Shown one piece after another: positions 24,237 to 31,816 of a stretch of 64,000 nt of DNA. The position numbers and the translations under genes are program-made. Every line of letters starts with the position of its first letter. The stretch's first letter is position 1. Source of the stretch: Yinghuangia elevatio (GTDB lineage: Bacteria; Actinomycetota; Actinomycetes; Streptomycetales; Streptomycetaceae); contig NZ_JBEZFP010000022.1 of NCBI RefSeq assembly GCF_040649515.1, positions 21,037 to 85,036 of the forward strand, read 5' to 3'. The notes below the pieces were generated by a model, which worked only from the letters and a program-made list of their open reading frames with translations, made no database searches and had not been told where the DNA came from.

Positions 24237-24647
24237 TCAGATCAGGGCGCCGACGACGCACTTCCCCTCGGCCGCCGCCTTCGCGTAGAACGGCCCCAAC
24301 TCCAGGAAGCGGGACCAGCCTTCGGCGGCGAGTCCGTCCGCGACCTGCCGGACCTCGTCGGCGTCGAGCAGGAACGCGGGCCCGTAGCCGAAGTCGGTGC
24401 CGTCGATCTCGCCGCCGCCTTCGCCGGTCGCCTTGCCCAGCCAGGGGTAGGCCTCGCGCCAATCCGCGGCGCCCTCCTCGACGTCCGCACGGCCCTCGGC
24501 GATCTGGTCGACGGCCCGGTAGTCCTCACCGTGCGTCTCGTCCGCCGGATGGGCGCCGTCCAAAAGGTCGTCGACGAGGTCCGGATTCGACCGCACATCC
24601 GCCGCGACCGCGGCGTCGACCTTGGCGAGGTGCAACCACATGGACAC
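24237..24647 (-). CDS. DUF1877-like protein
   Basis: This 136-residue acidic soluble protein has the DUF1877 pattern: an MSM start, a central Asp/Glu-rich part, then DFGYGPAFLLDADEVRQVADGL. Function unknown. It starts at GTG 24647, 30 bases after the stop of the upstream 221-residue gene, so the two are likely co-transcribed. Family assignment is by recognised pattern and moderately sure. Confidence 0.65.
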   Translation of the reverse strand: MSMWLHLAKVDAAVAADVRSNPDLVDDLLDGAHPADETHGEDYRAVDQIAEGRADVEEGAADWREAYPWLGKATGEGGGEIDGTDFGYGPAFLLDADEVRQVADGLAAEGWSRFLELGPFYAKAAAEGKCVVGALI

Positions 24648-24677
24648 GTATGCCGCCGTCCTTCCCGGGAGTCCTTG

Positions 24678-25343
24678 TCAGGACCGTAGCGTCTTGGCAT
24701 AGGCGTCGAGGATGTGCTCGAACTCGGCGTTGGACACCCACACCACGTCGAACTTCTTGCTCAGGTCCGTGAGCGTGATCCGGACGCCGTCGAGGCGCCG
24801 CGCGACGACCCCGCCGGACTCGGCCGCGTACGGGTCCTCCTCGTCCACCAATTGCTCGCGCCAGTCGTCGAGCAGCGCCTCGACCTGCTCGGAGGAGGTG
24901 AGCGGGGCGAGGAACATCTCGGCGACGGTGCGCAGGCACGCCGGCGTCTCCGGCAGCCGGTACCCGGCGGGCCGGCCCTCCCGGCGCGTGAACGTCCAGA
25001 CCGGTGTCGTCCGCAGGGCATGGGCGTACGCGTCCAGCACGCCCGCGAACTCGTCGGCGGCCATCACGGTGTCCTCGAACTGGTTCCACAGGTCCTGCAG
25101 GCGGACCTCGCGGGCGGACACCCGCTCGGCGATCCCGCCCTCGGTGCCGATCCGGCACGGCAGCACGCCGTTGGCCTCGTTCTCCGCCCACGCGTCCACG
25201 AGCATGTCGGCCCGCTCGACGTCGCACGCCGGCGTCAGGATCGTGTCGACCGCCGTCACGAGGTTGGGATCCGCGCGGGGGATCCGCTGCGGATACCAGA
25301 AGTAGCCGTCCCAGACGAACACCCAACGCGTCGTCTCGGTCAT
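24678..25343 (-). CDS. Unknown protein made of two tandem copies of one domain
   Basis: This 221-residue protein falls into two halves (about 7-112 and 115-221) that align with each other: W-V/T-F start, a Thr/Ala-rich helix, LVDAW or LLDDW followed by acidic residues, then EFAGVLDAYAHALR versus EFEHILDAYAKTLR at the ends. I know no family for it. There is no signal peptide or membrane segment. ATG 25343 has GGAGGCG upstream. It is followed by the DUF1877-like gene, suggesting a two-gene unit of unknown purpose. Confidence 0.75.
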   Translation of the reverse strand: MTETTRWVFVWDGYFWYPQRIPRADPNLVTAVDTILTPACDVERADMLVDAWAENEANGVLPCRIGTEGGIAERVSAREVRLQDLWNQFEDTVMAADEFAGVLDAYAHALRTTPVWTFTRREGRPAGYRLPETPACLRTVAEMFLAPLTSSEQVEALLDDWREQLVDEEDPYAAESGGVVARRLDGVRITLTDLSKKFDVVWVSNAEFEHILDAYAKTLRS

Positions 25344-25706
25344 GGGGCGCCTCCGTCGCGGCGGGGGTGGGGTGCGGTACCCGAGGGCCCGCGTGCGCGC
25401 TTGCCGTCGGTGGTCGGCGATGCCCAAGCAGCGTACGGGAATTCGGCGTGCGGTACGGGCTGTCCGCACGAGCCGCCGACAGCGGCGGCCACCGGCGCGC
25501 GGGAGGCCGGAGGGTGCTCTCCGGCACGCGAAAAGCCATTCCAAACCACCCTAAAAGCTGACCAATTACCCCCACTGCCAACCGCGTCGCTGCCTCGGAC
25601 GGCTCATGCGCTCGGGTAGCCTGAGCCGTTCCCGCCCGTCCCCCCGGGACGCCTCCGGAAGCCGTCCGGAGCGCGGCCCCCGCATGCCCGGAGCGCATCT
25701 CCCGCA
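25344..25706. other. Divergent intergenic region upstream of the helicase gene
   Basis: About 360 bases. An AT-richer patch at 25530-25590 may carry the promoter of the minus-strand two-gene unit. A -10-like TAGCCT (25617-25622) could drive the helicase gene from about 80 bases upstream. I see no gene or RNA here. Confidence 0.5.
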
Positions 25707-27491
25707 GTGAGTACTTCAGCCGCGTCGCATCTGTCCCCGGCCTTTCCCGCGCGTGCTCCCTGGGGCACCGCCGGCAAGCTGCGTGCCTGGCAGCAGGGGG
25801 CGTTGGACACCTACCTGGAGCGGCAGCCCCGCGACTTCCTCGCGGTGGCGACGCCCGGCGCCGGCAAGACGACGTTCGCGCTGCGGATCGCCTCCGAGCT
25901 CCTGGACCGCCACATAGTCCAACAGCTCACGATCGTCGCGCCGACCGAGCACCTGAAGAAGCAGTGGGCGGAGGCGGCGGCCCGCATAGGGATCCGGATC
26001 GACCCGAACTACTCCGGCAGTTCCGGGCCGGCCAACCGCGAGTACCACGGCGTCGCGGTGACGTACGCGGGCGTCGGCGTGCACCCGATGCTGCACCGCC
26101 GCCGGGTGGAGAACCGCAAGACGCTGGTGATCCTGGACGAGATCCACCACGCGGGCGACAGCAAGTCGTGGGGCGACGCGGTGTTCGAGGCGTTCGAGCC
26201 GGCCACCCGCCGCCTCGCCCTCACCGGTACGCCCTTCCGCTCGGACACCAACCCGATTCCGTTCGTCAGCTACATCGAGGGCTCGGACGGCATCCGGCGC
26301 AGCGCCGCGGACTACACGTACGGCTACGGCCACGCCCTCGCGGACCACGTCGTGCGGCCGGTCATCTTCATGTCCTACTCGGGCGAGATGCGCTGGCGTA
26401 CGAAGTCCGGCGACGAGGTGGCCGCCAGCCTCGGCGAGCCGATGACCAAGGACGCCATCAACCAGGCCTGGCGGACCGCGCTCGACCCGCACGGGTCGTG
26501 GATGCCGCAGGTGCTGCGGGCCGCCGACAAACGCCTGACCGAGGTACGCAAATCCGTGCCGGACGCGGGGGCGCTCGTCATCGCGACCGACCACGAGTCG
26601 GCCCGCGCGTACGCGAAGATGATCCGTGAGATCTCCGGGCACGGCGCGACCGTCGTGCTGTCCGACGACACCGGCGCCTCCAAGAAGATCGAGGACTTCA
26701 GCGCGGACGACTCCCGCTGGATGGTCGCGGTGCGCATGGTCTCCGAGGGCGTCGACGTACCGCGCCTCGCAGTCGGGGTGTTCGCCACCACGATCTCGAC
26801 GCCGCTGTTCTTCGCGCAGGCGGTCGGCCGTTTCGTACGCGCCCGGCGGCGCGGCGAGGTGGCGTCCGTCTTCCTGCCGTCCGTCCCGACGCTGCTCCAG
26901 CACGCGAACGAGATGGAGGTCGAGCGCGACCACGTGCTCGACCGGCAGAAGAAGGCCGAGGAAGGCCTCTACGACGCCGAGGACGCGCTGCTCGCGGAGG
27001 CGAACCAGGAGAAGGACACGCCCGGCGAGCAGGAGCAGTTCTCCTTCGAGGCGCTGGAGAGCGAGGCCCGGTTCGACCGGGTGCTGTACGACGGCAACGA
27101 GTTCGGCCTCCAGGCGCACACGGGCAGCGAGGAGGAAGAGGAGTACCTCGGCATCCCGGGCCTGCTGGAGCCGGACCAGGTGCAGATGCTGCTGCAGAAC
27201 CGGCAGGCGCGGCAGCTCGCGCGCAGCCGGAAGAAGCCGGACGAGGAGGCCGACCTCTCGGAGAAGACGGCGGCCCAGCGTCCCGTCGTGACGCACCGTC
27301 AGTTGTCCGGTCTCCGCAAGGAGCTGAACACCCTCGTCGCGGCTTGGCACCATCGCAGCGGGCAGCCGCACGGCGTCATCCACAACGAGCTGCGCCGGGT
27401 GTGCGGGGGCCCGCCGACCGCGCAGGCGTCGGCGGGGCAGTTGCAGGACCGGATCTCGAAGATCCAGCAGTGGGCCACATCGTCGCGGTGA
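25707..27491 (+). CDS. Superfamily II DEAD/DEAH-type helicase
   Basis: This 594-residue ATP-dependent helicase has motif I TPGAGKTT (49-56, K54), motif II DEIHH (144-148), motif III TGTPFR (173-178), and motifs IV-VI in the second lobe, ending QAVGRFVRARR. The core is of the XPB/Ssl2 or type-III-restriction-like kind. The last 180 residues are acidic and Gln-rich with no recognised domain, apart from a final helical part. It starts at GTG 25707 with only a weak ribosome-binding site. No nuclease or methylase lies nearby, so a restriction role is not supported. Likely DNA or RNA remodelling; the target is unknown. Confidence 0.88.
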   Translation: MSTSAASHLSPAFPARAPWGTAGKLRAWQQGALDTYLERQPRDFLAVATPGAGKTTFALRIASELLDRHIVQQLTIVAPTEHLKKQWAEAAARIGIRIDPNYSGSSGPANREYHGVAVTYAGVGVHPMLHRRRVENRKTLVILDEIHHAGDSKSWGDAVFEAFEPATRRLALTGTPFRSDTNPIPFVSYIEGSDGIRRSAADYTYGYGHALADHVVRPVIFMSYSGEMRWRTKSGDEVAASLGEPMTKDAINQAWRTALDPHGSWMPQVLRAADKRLTEVRKSVPDAGALVIATDHESARAYAKMIREISGHGATVVLSDDTGASKKIEDFSADDSRWMVAVRMVSEGVDVPRLAVGVFATTISTPLFFAQAVGRFVRARRRGEVASVFLPSVPTLLQHANEMEVERDHVLDRQKKAEEGLYDAEDALLAEANQEKDTPGEQEQFSFEALESEARFDRVLYDGNEFGLQAHTGSEEEEEYLGIPGLLEPDQVQMLLQNRQARQLARSRKKPDEEADLSEKTAAQRPVVTHRQLSGLRKELNTLVAAWHHRSGQPHGVIHNELRRVCGGPPTAQASAGQLQDRISKIQQWATSSR

Positions 27492-28225
27492 CGCGTCGCC
27501 ATTGCGCGCTGACATCGGCTGCTGACATGGTGTGCCGACACGTGGTGCGACACGCGTGGCACACCGCGCCGCGGTCGGGCGACGACCCGCGGACGCCGTC
27601 CGCAGGCACCGCGCACGGCGCCGACCGGATCCGCACGTTGCGTGAGCCACCCCTTTTGCAGGCTTCCTTCGCGACTTTCCACGAGTTTGCGAAAGATCGT
27701 TTTGTAATAAGGGGTTCACACGGGGAATCTTGCAAACGATCTTGAAACGCGGGACGCTTCGCGCAGTCCACGCGCGTTGAATCGGTGCAACGGCTCCGCC
27801 TACCGGACGGTACGCGTGCCATTCGGACGTCCGGTCGTCCACATCATGAGATCAACTTCTCGTGTCGCACGTGTCACCTCGCAGGAAACTGCGACCTTTG
27901 CCCAGCTTTGAGGCTCTTTGACACTGAGATCTCGCTGAGAATCCGTCCACATTCCGGAAACTCGCTTACCTGGGGGCTGACCCCGAATTACCGTGATTGA
28001 CGACGGCCGCGCCAGGGACAAGAGCCCCAGGCAGCCGACATACCGCCCGAACCTGCCCTGGCCGAGGGCGGTAGACGAGTTGTCCGCGCAACCACGACCT
28101 GGCGCCGCGCAACAGCATCGTGACCCCGGCGTCCGCCACCAGGCCGCGCCCGGAGTCGCGCCGGTGGGGACCCGGGGATTTGGTAATCCCGGGAATGCAG
28201 AGCACGCGTGCAAGGGAGGCTTCTC
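27492..28225. other. Long intergenic region with an AT-rich inverted repeat
   Basis: About 730 bases between the helicase and IclR genes. Two AT-richer stretches (27640-27760 and 27840-28000) stand out. The first holds the inverted repeat AAGATCGTTT (27693-27702) and AAACGATCTT (27734-27743). A 71-codon frame at 27785-28000 has Cys pairs but no ribosome-binding site or family likeness. The region could encode an untranslated RNA or hold operators for the IclR gene; I cannot decide. Confidence 0.4.
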
Positions 28226-28939
28226 GTGGCCGCGGAGACATCACAGACCCTGGACCGGGGACTCAAGGTCCTCGCACAACTGGCCGACGCCCCCGAAGGG
28301 CTCACCGTGCCCGAGATCTCGGCGGCGCTCGGTGTCAACCGTACCGTCGTGTACCGCATACTCGCGACGCTCGAACAGCACGGCCTGATACGCCGCGACG
28401 CCGGGGGGCGTACGCGTCTGGGCCTCGGGGCACTGCAACTCGCGCGGCGCGCACACCCGTTGGTGCGCGACGCCGCCGTGCCGTGCCTGCGCCGTCTCGC
28501 CGAGGAGACCGGCGCGACCGCGCACCTGACCATCGTGGACGGCCTCGACGCGCTGGCCGTCGCGGTCGCCGAGCCGACCTGGACCGACTACCACGTGGCG
28601 TACCGCGTGGGCTCGCGCCACCCCCTCGAACAGGGTGCGGCCGGCCTGGCGATCCTCACCGCGCGCCGGGTGCGCGCCGGACTCGACCCGGCCGTGCCGT
28701 ACGTGCACGTGCCCGGCGACGGCCACCGGTCGGCCCCCGGCATCGCCGCGGCGGTGCCCGCGCTGGCCGGGGTCGAGGCGAGCGTCGGAGTGCTGTCCTT
28801 CAGTGAGTTGGACAGCGAGCGGTTCGGCCCGCGGGTCGCCGAGGCGGCCCTCGAACTGGCCGAGACGCTGGGCGGCGGCCCCAAGGTGCCGGCGCCCCGC
28901 GAGGAGGAGGCGGTGCCGGACGAGAGCGCGCTGATTTAA
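28226..28939 (+). CDS. IclR-family transcriptional regulator
   Basis: This 237-residue protein has an N-terminal winged helix (about 5-60: LTVPEISAALGVNRTVVYRILATLE) and a C-terminal IclR effector-binding domain. Start GTG 28226 follows GGGAGG. The gene is followed seven bases later by a Lon-like protease gene whose -10-like sequence overlaps the regulator stop codon. IclR proteins usually control catabolic genes, but no obvious target is next to it. Confidence 0.9.
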   Translation: MAAETSQTLDRGLKVLAQLADAPEGLTVPEISAALGVNRTVVYRILATLEQHGLIRRDAGGRTRLGLGALQLARRAHPLVRDAAVPCLRRLAEETGATAHLTIVDGLDALAVAVAEPTWTDYHVAYRVGSRHPLEQGAAGLAILTARRVRAGLDPAVPYVHVPGDGHRSAPGIAAAVPALAGVEASVGVLSFSELDSERFGPRVAEAALELAETLGGGPKVPAPREEEAVPDESALI

Positions 28940-28946
28940 TCTCCGG

Positions 28947-29714
28947 GTGGCCCGTTCCAAGCGCAACCTCGTCCTGTCGGTCCTGCTCGTCGTGATCCTC
29001 GGCGTGTTCAGCTTTGCCGTACCGCTGCCGTACACGCTGGTCATCCCCGGCGACACGGCCGACACCCTCGGCACCGACAACGGGGTGCCGGTGATCCAGA
29101 TCGAGGGCGCGACGCCGCAGCCGACCGACGGCAAGCTGCTGCTGGTCACCATCCGGGCCACCGACCCGGACGAAAAGCTGTACCTCTCCGACCTGTTCGA
29201 CGCGTGGTTCGACGACGACGAGGCCGTGGTGCCCAAGAAGTCGGTCTACGCCGAGGGCAAGTCGAAGAAGGAGATCATCGCCGACAACACGAAGGACATG
29301 GTCGAGTCCCAGGACCACGCCGCCATCGCCGCGCTGAACCATCTGGGCCTCGACCCGAACCAGGTCAAGGTCAAGCTCAACCTCGCGGACGTGGGCGGAC
29401 CCAGCGCGGGCCTGATGTTCTCGCTCGGCATCGTCGACCAGCTCGGCACGCAGAACCTCACCGGCGGCAGGATCATCGCGGGAACCGGCACCATCGACGA
29501 CGCCGGCAAGGTCGGGCCCATCGGCGGCGTCGAGCTGAAGACGAAGGCCGCCAAGCGCGACGGCGCGGTCGCGTTCCTGCTGCCGAAGCAGGAGTGCGAC
29601 AAGGCCAAGGAGGTCGCCCCCGGGGGCCTGCGGCTCATCCCGGTCGAGACCCTGAACGGCGCGGTCGACGCCCTGATCGCCTTTCAGACGGGTGGCAAGG
29701 TCCCGTCCTGCTGA
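28947..29714 (+). CDS. Membrane-anchored Lon-like (S16) serine protease without PDZ domain
   Basis: This 255-residue protein has a single N-terminal membrane segment (8-27), an alpha/beta region (about 30-120) and a Lon-type catalytic domain with S153 in DVGGPSAGLMFSL and probable general base K198 in GPIGGVELKTKAAK. It resembles YlbL-type proteases, which carry a PDZ domain before the S16 domain. Here the family is short and a clear PDZ is not visible. Start GTG 28947 is six bases after TTTAAT, without a ribosome-binding site. Probable role is protein quality control outside the membrane. Confidence 0.85.
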   Translation: MARSKRNLVLSVLLVVILGVFSFAVPLPYTLVIPGDTADTLGTDNGVPVIQIEGATPQPTDGKLLLVTIRATDPDEKLYLSDLFDAWFDDDEAVVPKKSVYAEGKSKKEIIADNTKDMVESQDHAAIAALNHLGLDPNQVKVKLNLADVGGPSAGLMFSLGIVDQLGTQNLTGGRIIAGTGTIDDAGKVGPIGGVELKTKAAKRDGAVAFLLPKQECDKAKEVAPGGLRLIPVETLNGAVDALIAFQTGGKVPSC

Positions 29715-29783
29715 GGGCCGGGCCCTGCGGGTGCCCTGGCCGGCCCAGGCCCCGGGCGGCCCGACGGCTCCGGCCGCGCGCCG

Positions 29784-30254
29784 TCAGTCCTCCGTGACCG
29801 CGGCCTCGACCAACGGCAGCACCCGGTAGGGCACCGGGTTCTCCAGCGCGATGGCCGTCGACGCGCGCAGGATGCCTTCGAACTCCACCACGTGGTCGAT
29901 CACCCGCTGCAGGTCGGCGTTCGACCGGGCGACCAGCCGGCACAGCATGTCGCCGCGCCCGGTGATCGTGTGCAGCTCCAGCACTTCCGGGATCGACGCG
30001 AGGTGCGCACGGACGTCCGGCCCCCGGCCCTGCCGGATCTCCAGCGTCGCGAACGCCGTCACGGCGTACCCCAGCGCCGCCGGGTCCAGGTGCGGCCCGA
30101 AGCCGCGCACCACCCCGCGGGCGTGCAGCCGGTCGAGGCGCGCCTGCACGGTGCCGCGCGCGACGCCGAGCCGCCGCGAGCACTCCAGGACGCCGATGCG
30201 GGGCTCCTCGTCGAGCAGCCGGATCAGCGCGGCGTCGAGGCCGTCGATGGCCAC
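29784..30254 (-). CDS. Lrp/AsnC-family transcriptional regulator
   Basis: This 156-residue regulator has an N-terminal AsnC-type helix-turn-helix (about 4-60) starting with the typical LDAALIRLLDEEPRIG and followed by RRLGVARGTVQARLDRL. Its C-terminal RAM effector domain spans about 70-145. It is divergent to hpd, the 4-hydroxyphenylpyruvate dioxygenase gene. Two TGTACA palindromes lie between them, and AsnC proteins often respond to amino acids, so tyrosine or a tyrosine breakdown product is a likely signal. Start GTG 30254 has GGGAG upstream. Confidence 0.9.
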   Translation of the reverse strand: MAIDGLDAALIRLLDEEPRIGVLECSRRLGVARGTVQARLDRLHARGVVRGFGPHLDPAALGYAVTAFATLEIRQGRGPDVRAHLASIPEVLELHTITGRGDMLCRLVARSNADLQRVIDHVVEFEGILRASTAIALENPVPYRVLPLVEAAVTED

Positions 30255-30276
30255 AGTCCACTCCCTCTGGTCAGGG

Positions 30277-30315
30277 TGTACAGAAATCCCGCTGACTCCC
30301 CGGCCTGACTGTACA
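30277..30315. promoter_or_regulatory. Paired TGTACA sites in the AsnC-hpd divergent promoter
   Basis: TGTACA occurs at 30277-30282 and 30310-30315, 33 bp apart, about three helical turns. The right copy merges with a plausible hpd -10 (CATATT, 30314-30319). A further inverted repeat CACCTG-N13-CAGGTG (30335-30359) encloses the palindrome TTGCGCAA. Confidence 0.5.
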
Positions 30316-30472
30316 TATTGCCCAGCGAAATCGTCACCTGTTGCGCAACTTGCCAGGTGGGGAGACGCTGCAAGGAGAGGCACGGTCCGTCTCGCCGACG
30401 GCATGCGCCCGTGCGTACGTGCCCCGCACCCGTCCGACCGAACCTGTTCACCCGATCGACCCGGGAGTCGTC

Positions 30473-31606
30473 ATGACCGAGATGCTGCACCGCGCCGAGG
30501 CCGGGAACACCGCTCAGGACCCCTTCCCCGTGCTCGGGATGGACGCGGTCGTCTTCGCCGTCGGCAACGCGCGCCAGGCGGCCCACTGGTACTCGACCGC
30601 CTTCGGGTTCCGCTGCGTCGCCTACTCGGGACCGGAGACCGGCAACCGCGACAGCGTCTCGTACGTCCTGGAGTCCGGCGACGCGCGCTTCGTCGTCACC
30701 GCGCCGCTGCACCCCGACACCGACCTGGCCCGGCACGTCGCCGAGCACGGCGACGGCGTCGTCGACCTCGCGATCGCGGTGCCGGACGCGCGGGCCGCGT
30801 ACGCCTTCGCCACCGGCCATGGCGGGACCGGCGTCGAGGAGCCGGTCGAACTGCGCGACGACAACGGCACGGTGGTGCGGTCGGCGATCGCGACGTACGG
30901 CGTCACCCGCCACTCGCTGGTCGACCGGCACGACTACGCCGGCCCGTACCTTCCCGGATACACCGCGCGCGGGCCGCTCGCCCCCGCCCCCGACAAGCCG
31001 TGGATCACCGGCATCGACCACTGCGTCGGCAACGTCGAACTCGGCCGGATGAACGAGTGGGTGGAGTTCTACCACCGGGTCATGGGCTTCACGAACATGC
31101 GCGAGTTCGTCGGTGACGACATCGCCACCGAGTACTCCGCGCTCATGTCCAAGGTGGTCGCCGACGGCACGCGCAAGGTCAAGTTCCCGATCAACGAGCC
31201 CGCGGTCGCGAAGAAGAAGTCGCAGATCGACGAGTACCTGGAGTTCTACGGCGGGCCCGGCGTCCAGCACATCGCCCTGGCCACCGACGACATCGTGGCC
31301 ACGGTGAGCGCGATGCGCGACGCGGGAGTGGAGTTTCTGGCGACGCCCGACACGTACTACGACACCCTCGGCGAGTGGGTCGGCGAGACCCATGTGCCCG
31401 TCGACACGCTGCGCGACCTGAAGATCCTCGCGGACCGCGACGAGGACGGCTACCTGCTGCAGATCTTCACCAAGCCGGTGCAGGACCGCCCGACGGTGTT
31501 CTTCGAGATCATCGAGCGGCACGGCTCGCAGGGCTTCGGGCTGGGCAACTTCAAGGCGCTGTTCGAGGCCATCGAGCGCGAGCAGGAGAAGCGCGGCAAC
31601 CTCTGA
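30473..31606 (+). CDS. hpd: 4-hydroxyphenylpyruvate dioxygenase
   Basis: This 377-residue non-haem iron enzyme converts 4-hydroxyphenylpyruvate to homogentisate in tyrosine breakdown. The iron triad is intact: H183 in GIDHCVGN, H266 in VQHIALAT and E345 in FFEIIERHG. Two vicinal-oxygen-chelate domains are visible (about 20-150 and 178-335). The C-terminal GFGLGNFKALFEAIE is typical. ATG 30473 has GGGAG upstream, and the 5' leader appears about 150 bases long. A strong terminator follows. Likely regulated by the divergent AsnC gene. Confidence 0.97.
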   Translation: MTEMLHRAEAGNTAQDPFPVLGMDAVVFAVGNARQAAHWYSTAFGFRCVAYSGPETGNRDSVSYVLESGDARFVVTAPLHPDTDLARHVAEHGDGVVDLAIAVPDARAAYAFATGHGGTGVEEPVELRDDNGTVVRSAIATYGVTRHSLVDRHDYAGPYLPGYTARGPLAPAPDKPWITGIDHCVGNVELGRMNEWVEFYHRVMGFTNMREFVGDDIATEYSALMSKVVADGTRKVKFPINEPAVAKKKSQIDEYLEFYGGPGVQHIALATDDIVATVSAMRDAGVEFLATPDTYYDTLGEWVGETHVPVDTLRDLKILADRDEDGYLLQIFTKPVQDRPTVFFEIIERHGSQGFGLGNFKALFEAIEREQEKRGNL

Positions 31607-31626
31607 TCCCGCGTAGTTCCCGTCAG

Positions 31627-31661
31627 GAGACCGGCCGTTCGGCGCCCGAGCGGCCGGTCTC
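31627..31661 (+). terminator. Terminator of hpd
   Basis: GAGACCGGCCG (31627-31637) pairs with CGGCCGGTCTC (31651-31661) over a 13-base loop, followed by TTCG, 20 bases past the stop codon. Confidence 0.8.
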
Positions 31662-31708
31662 TTCGCGTACGCCGTCCGCAGGCTCCGTTCGCAGGTCCCG
31701 CCCGCGGG

Positions 31709-31760
31709 GCTTGAGCACAGGGCTTGAACACAGGGCTTGAACACAGGGCTCGAACGCGGG
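31709..31760. repeat. Four 13-bp tandem repeats between hpd and the FAD oxidase gene
   Basis: Four consecutive 13-bp units: GCTTGAGCACAGG, two identical GCTTGAACACAGG, and GCTCGAACGCGGG. They end 44 bases before a leaderless -10 box. No coding or known binding role is evident. Confidence 0.75.
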
Positions 31761-31804
31761 TGGCCCGGCCCCGGGCGTCCCCGGCACCTGCCGTGTCCCG
31801 GCGC

Positions 31805-31810
31805 TACCCT
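31805..31810 (+). promoter_or_regulatory. Predicted -10 element of a leaderless promoter (FAD oxidase gene)
   Basis: TACCCT ends six bases before ATG 31817, with no ribosome-binding site. Confidence 0.5.
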
Positions 31811-31816
31811 GCGGTT

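Noticed and set aside
25716..27842. A 708-codon minus-strand frame over the helicase gene
   Set aside because: Antisense to a well-supported helicase with all motifs; Arg/Leu/Val-rich shadow frame.
27785..28000. A 71-codon ORF with Cys pairs between the helicase and IclR genes
   Set aside because: No ribosome-binding site, no -10 at the start and no recognised domain; the AT-rich region alone can yield such a frame.
28226..29714. The IclR and Lon-like genes as one dedicated regulatory pair
   Set aside because: They are adjacent, but the protease has its own -10-like box at the regulator stop codon, and no functional link can be seen.
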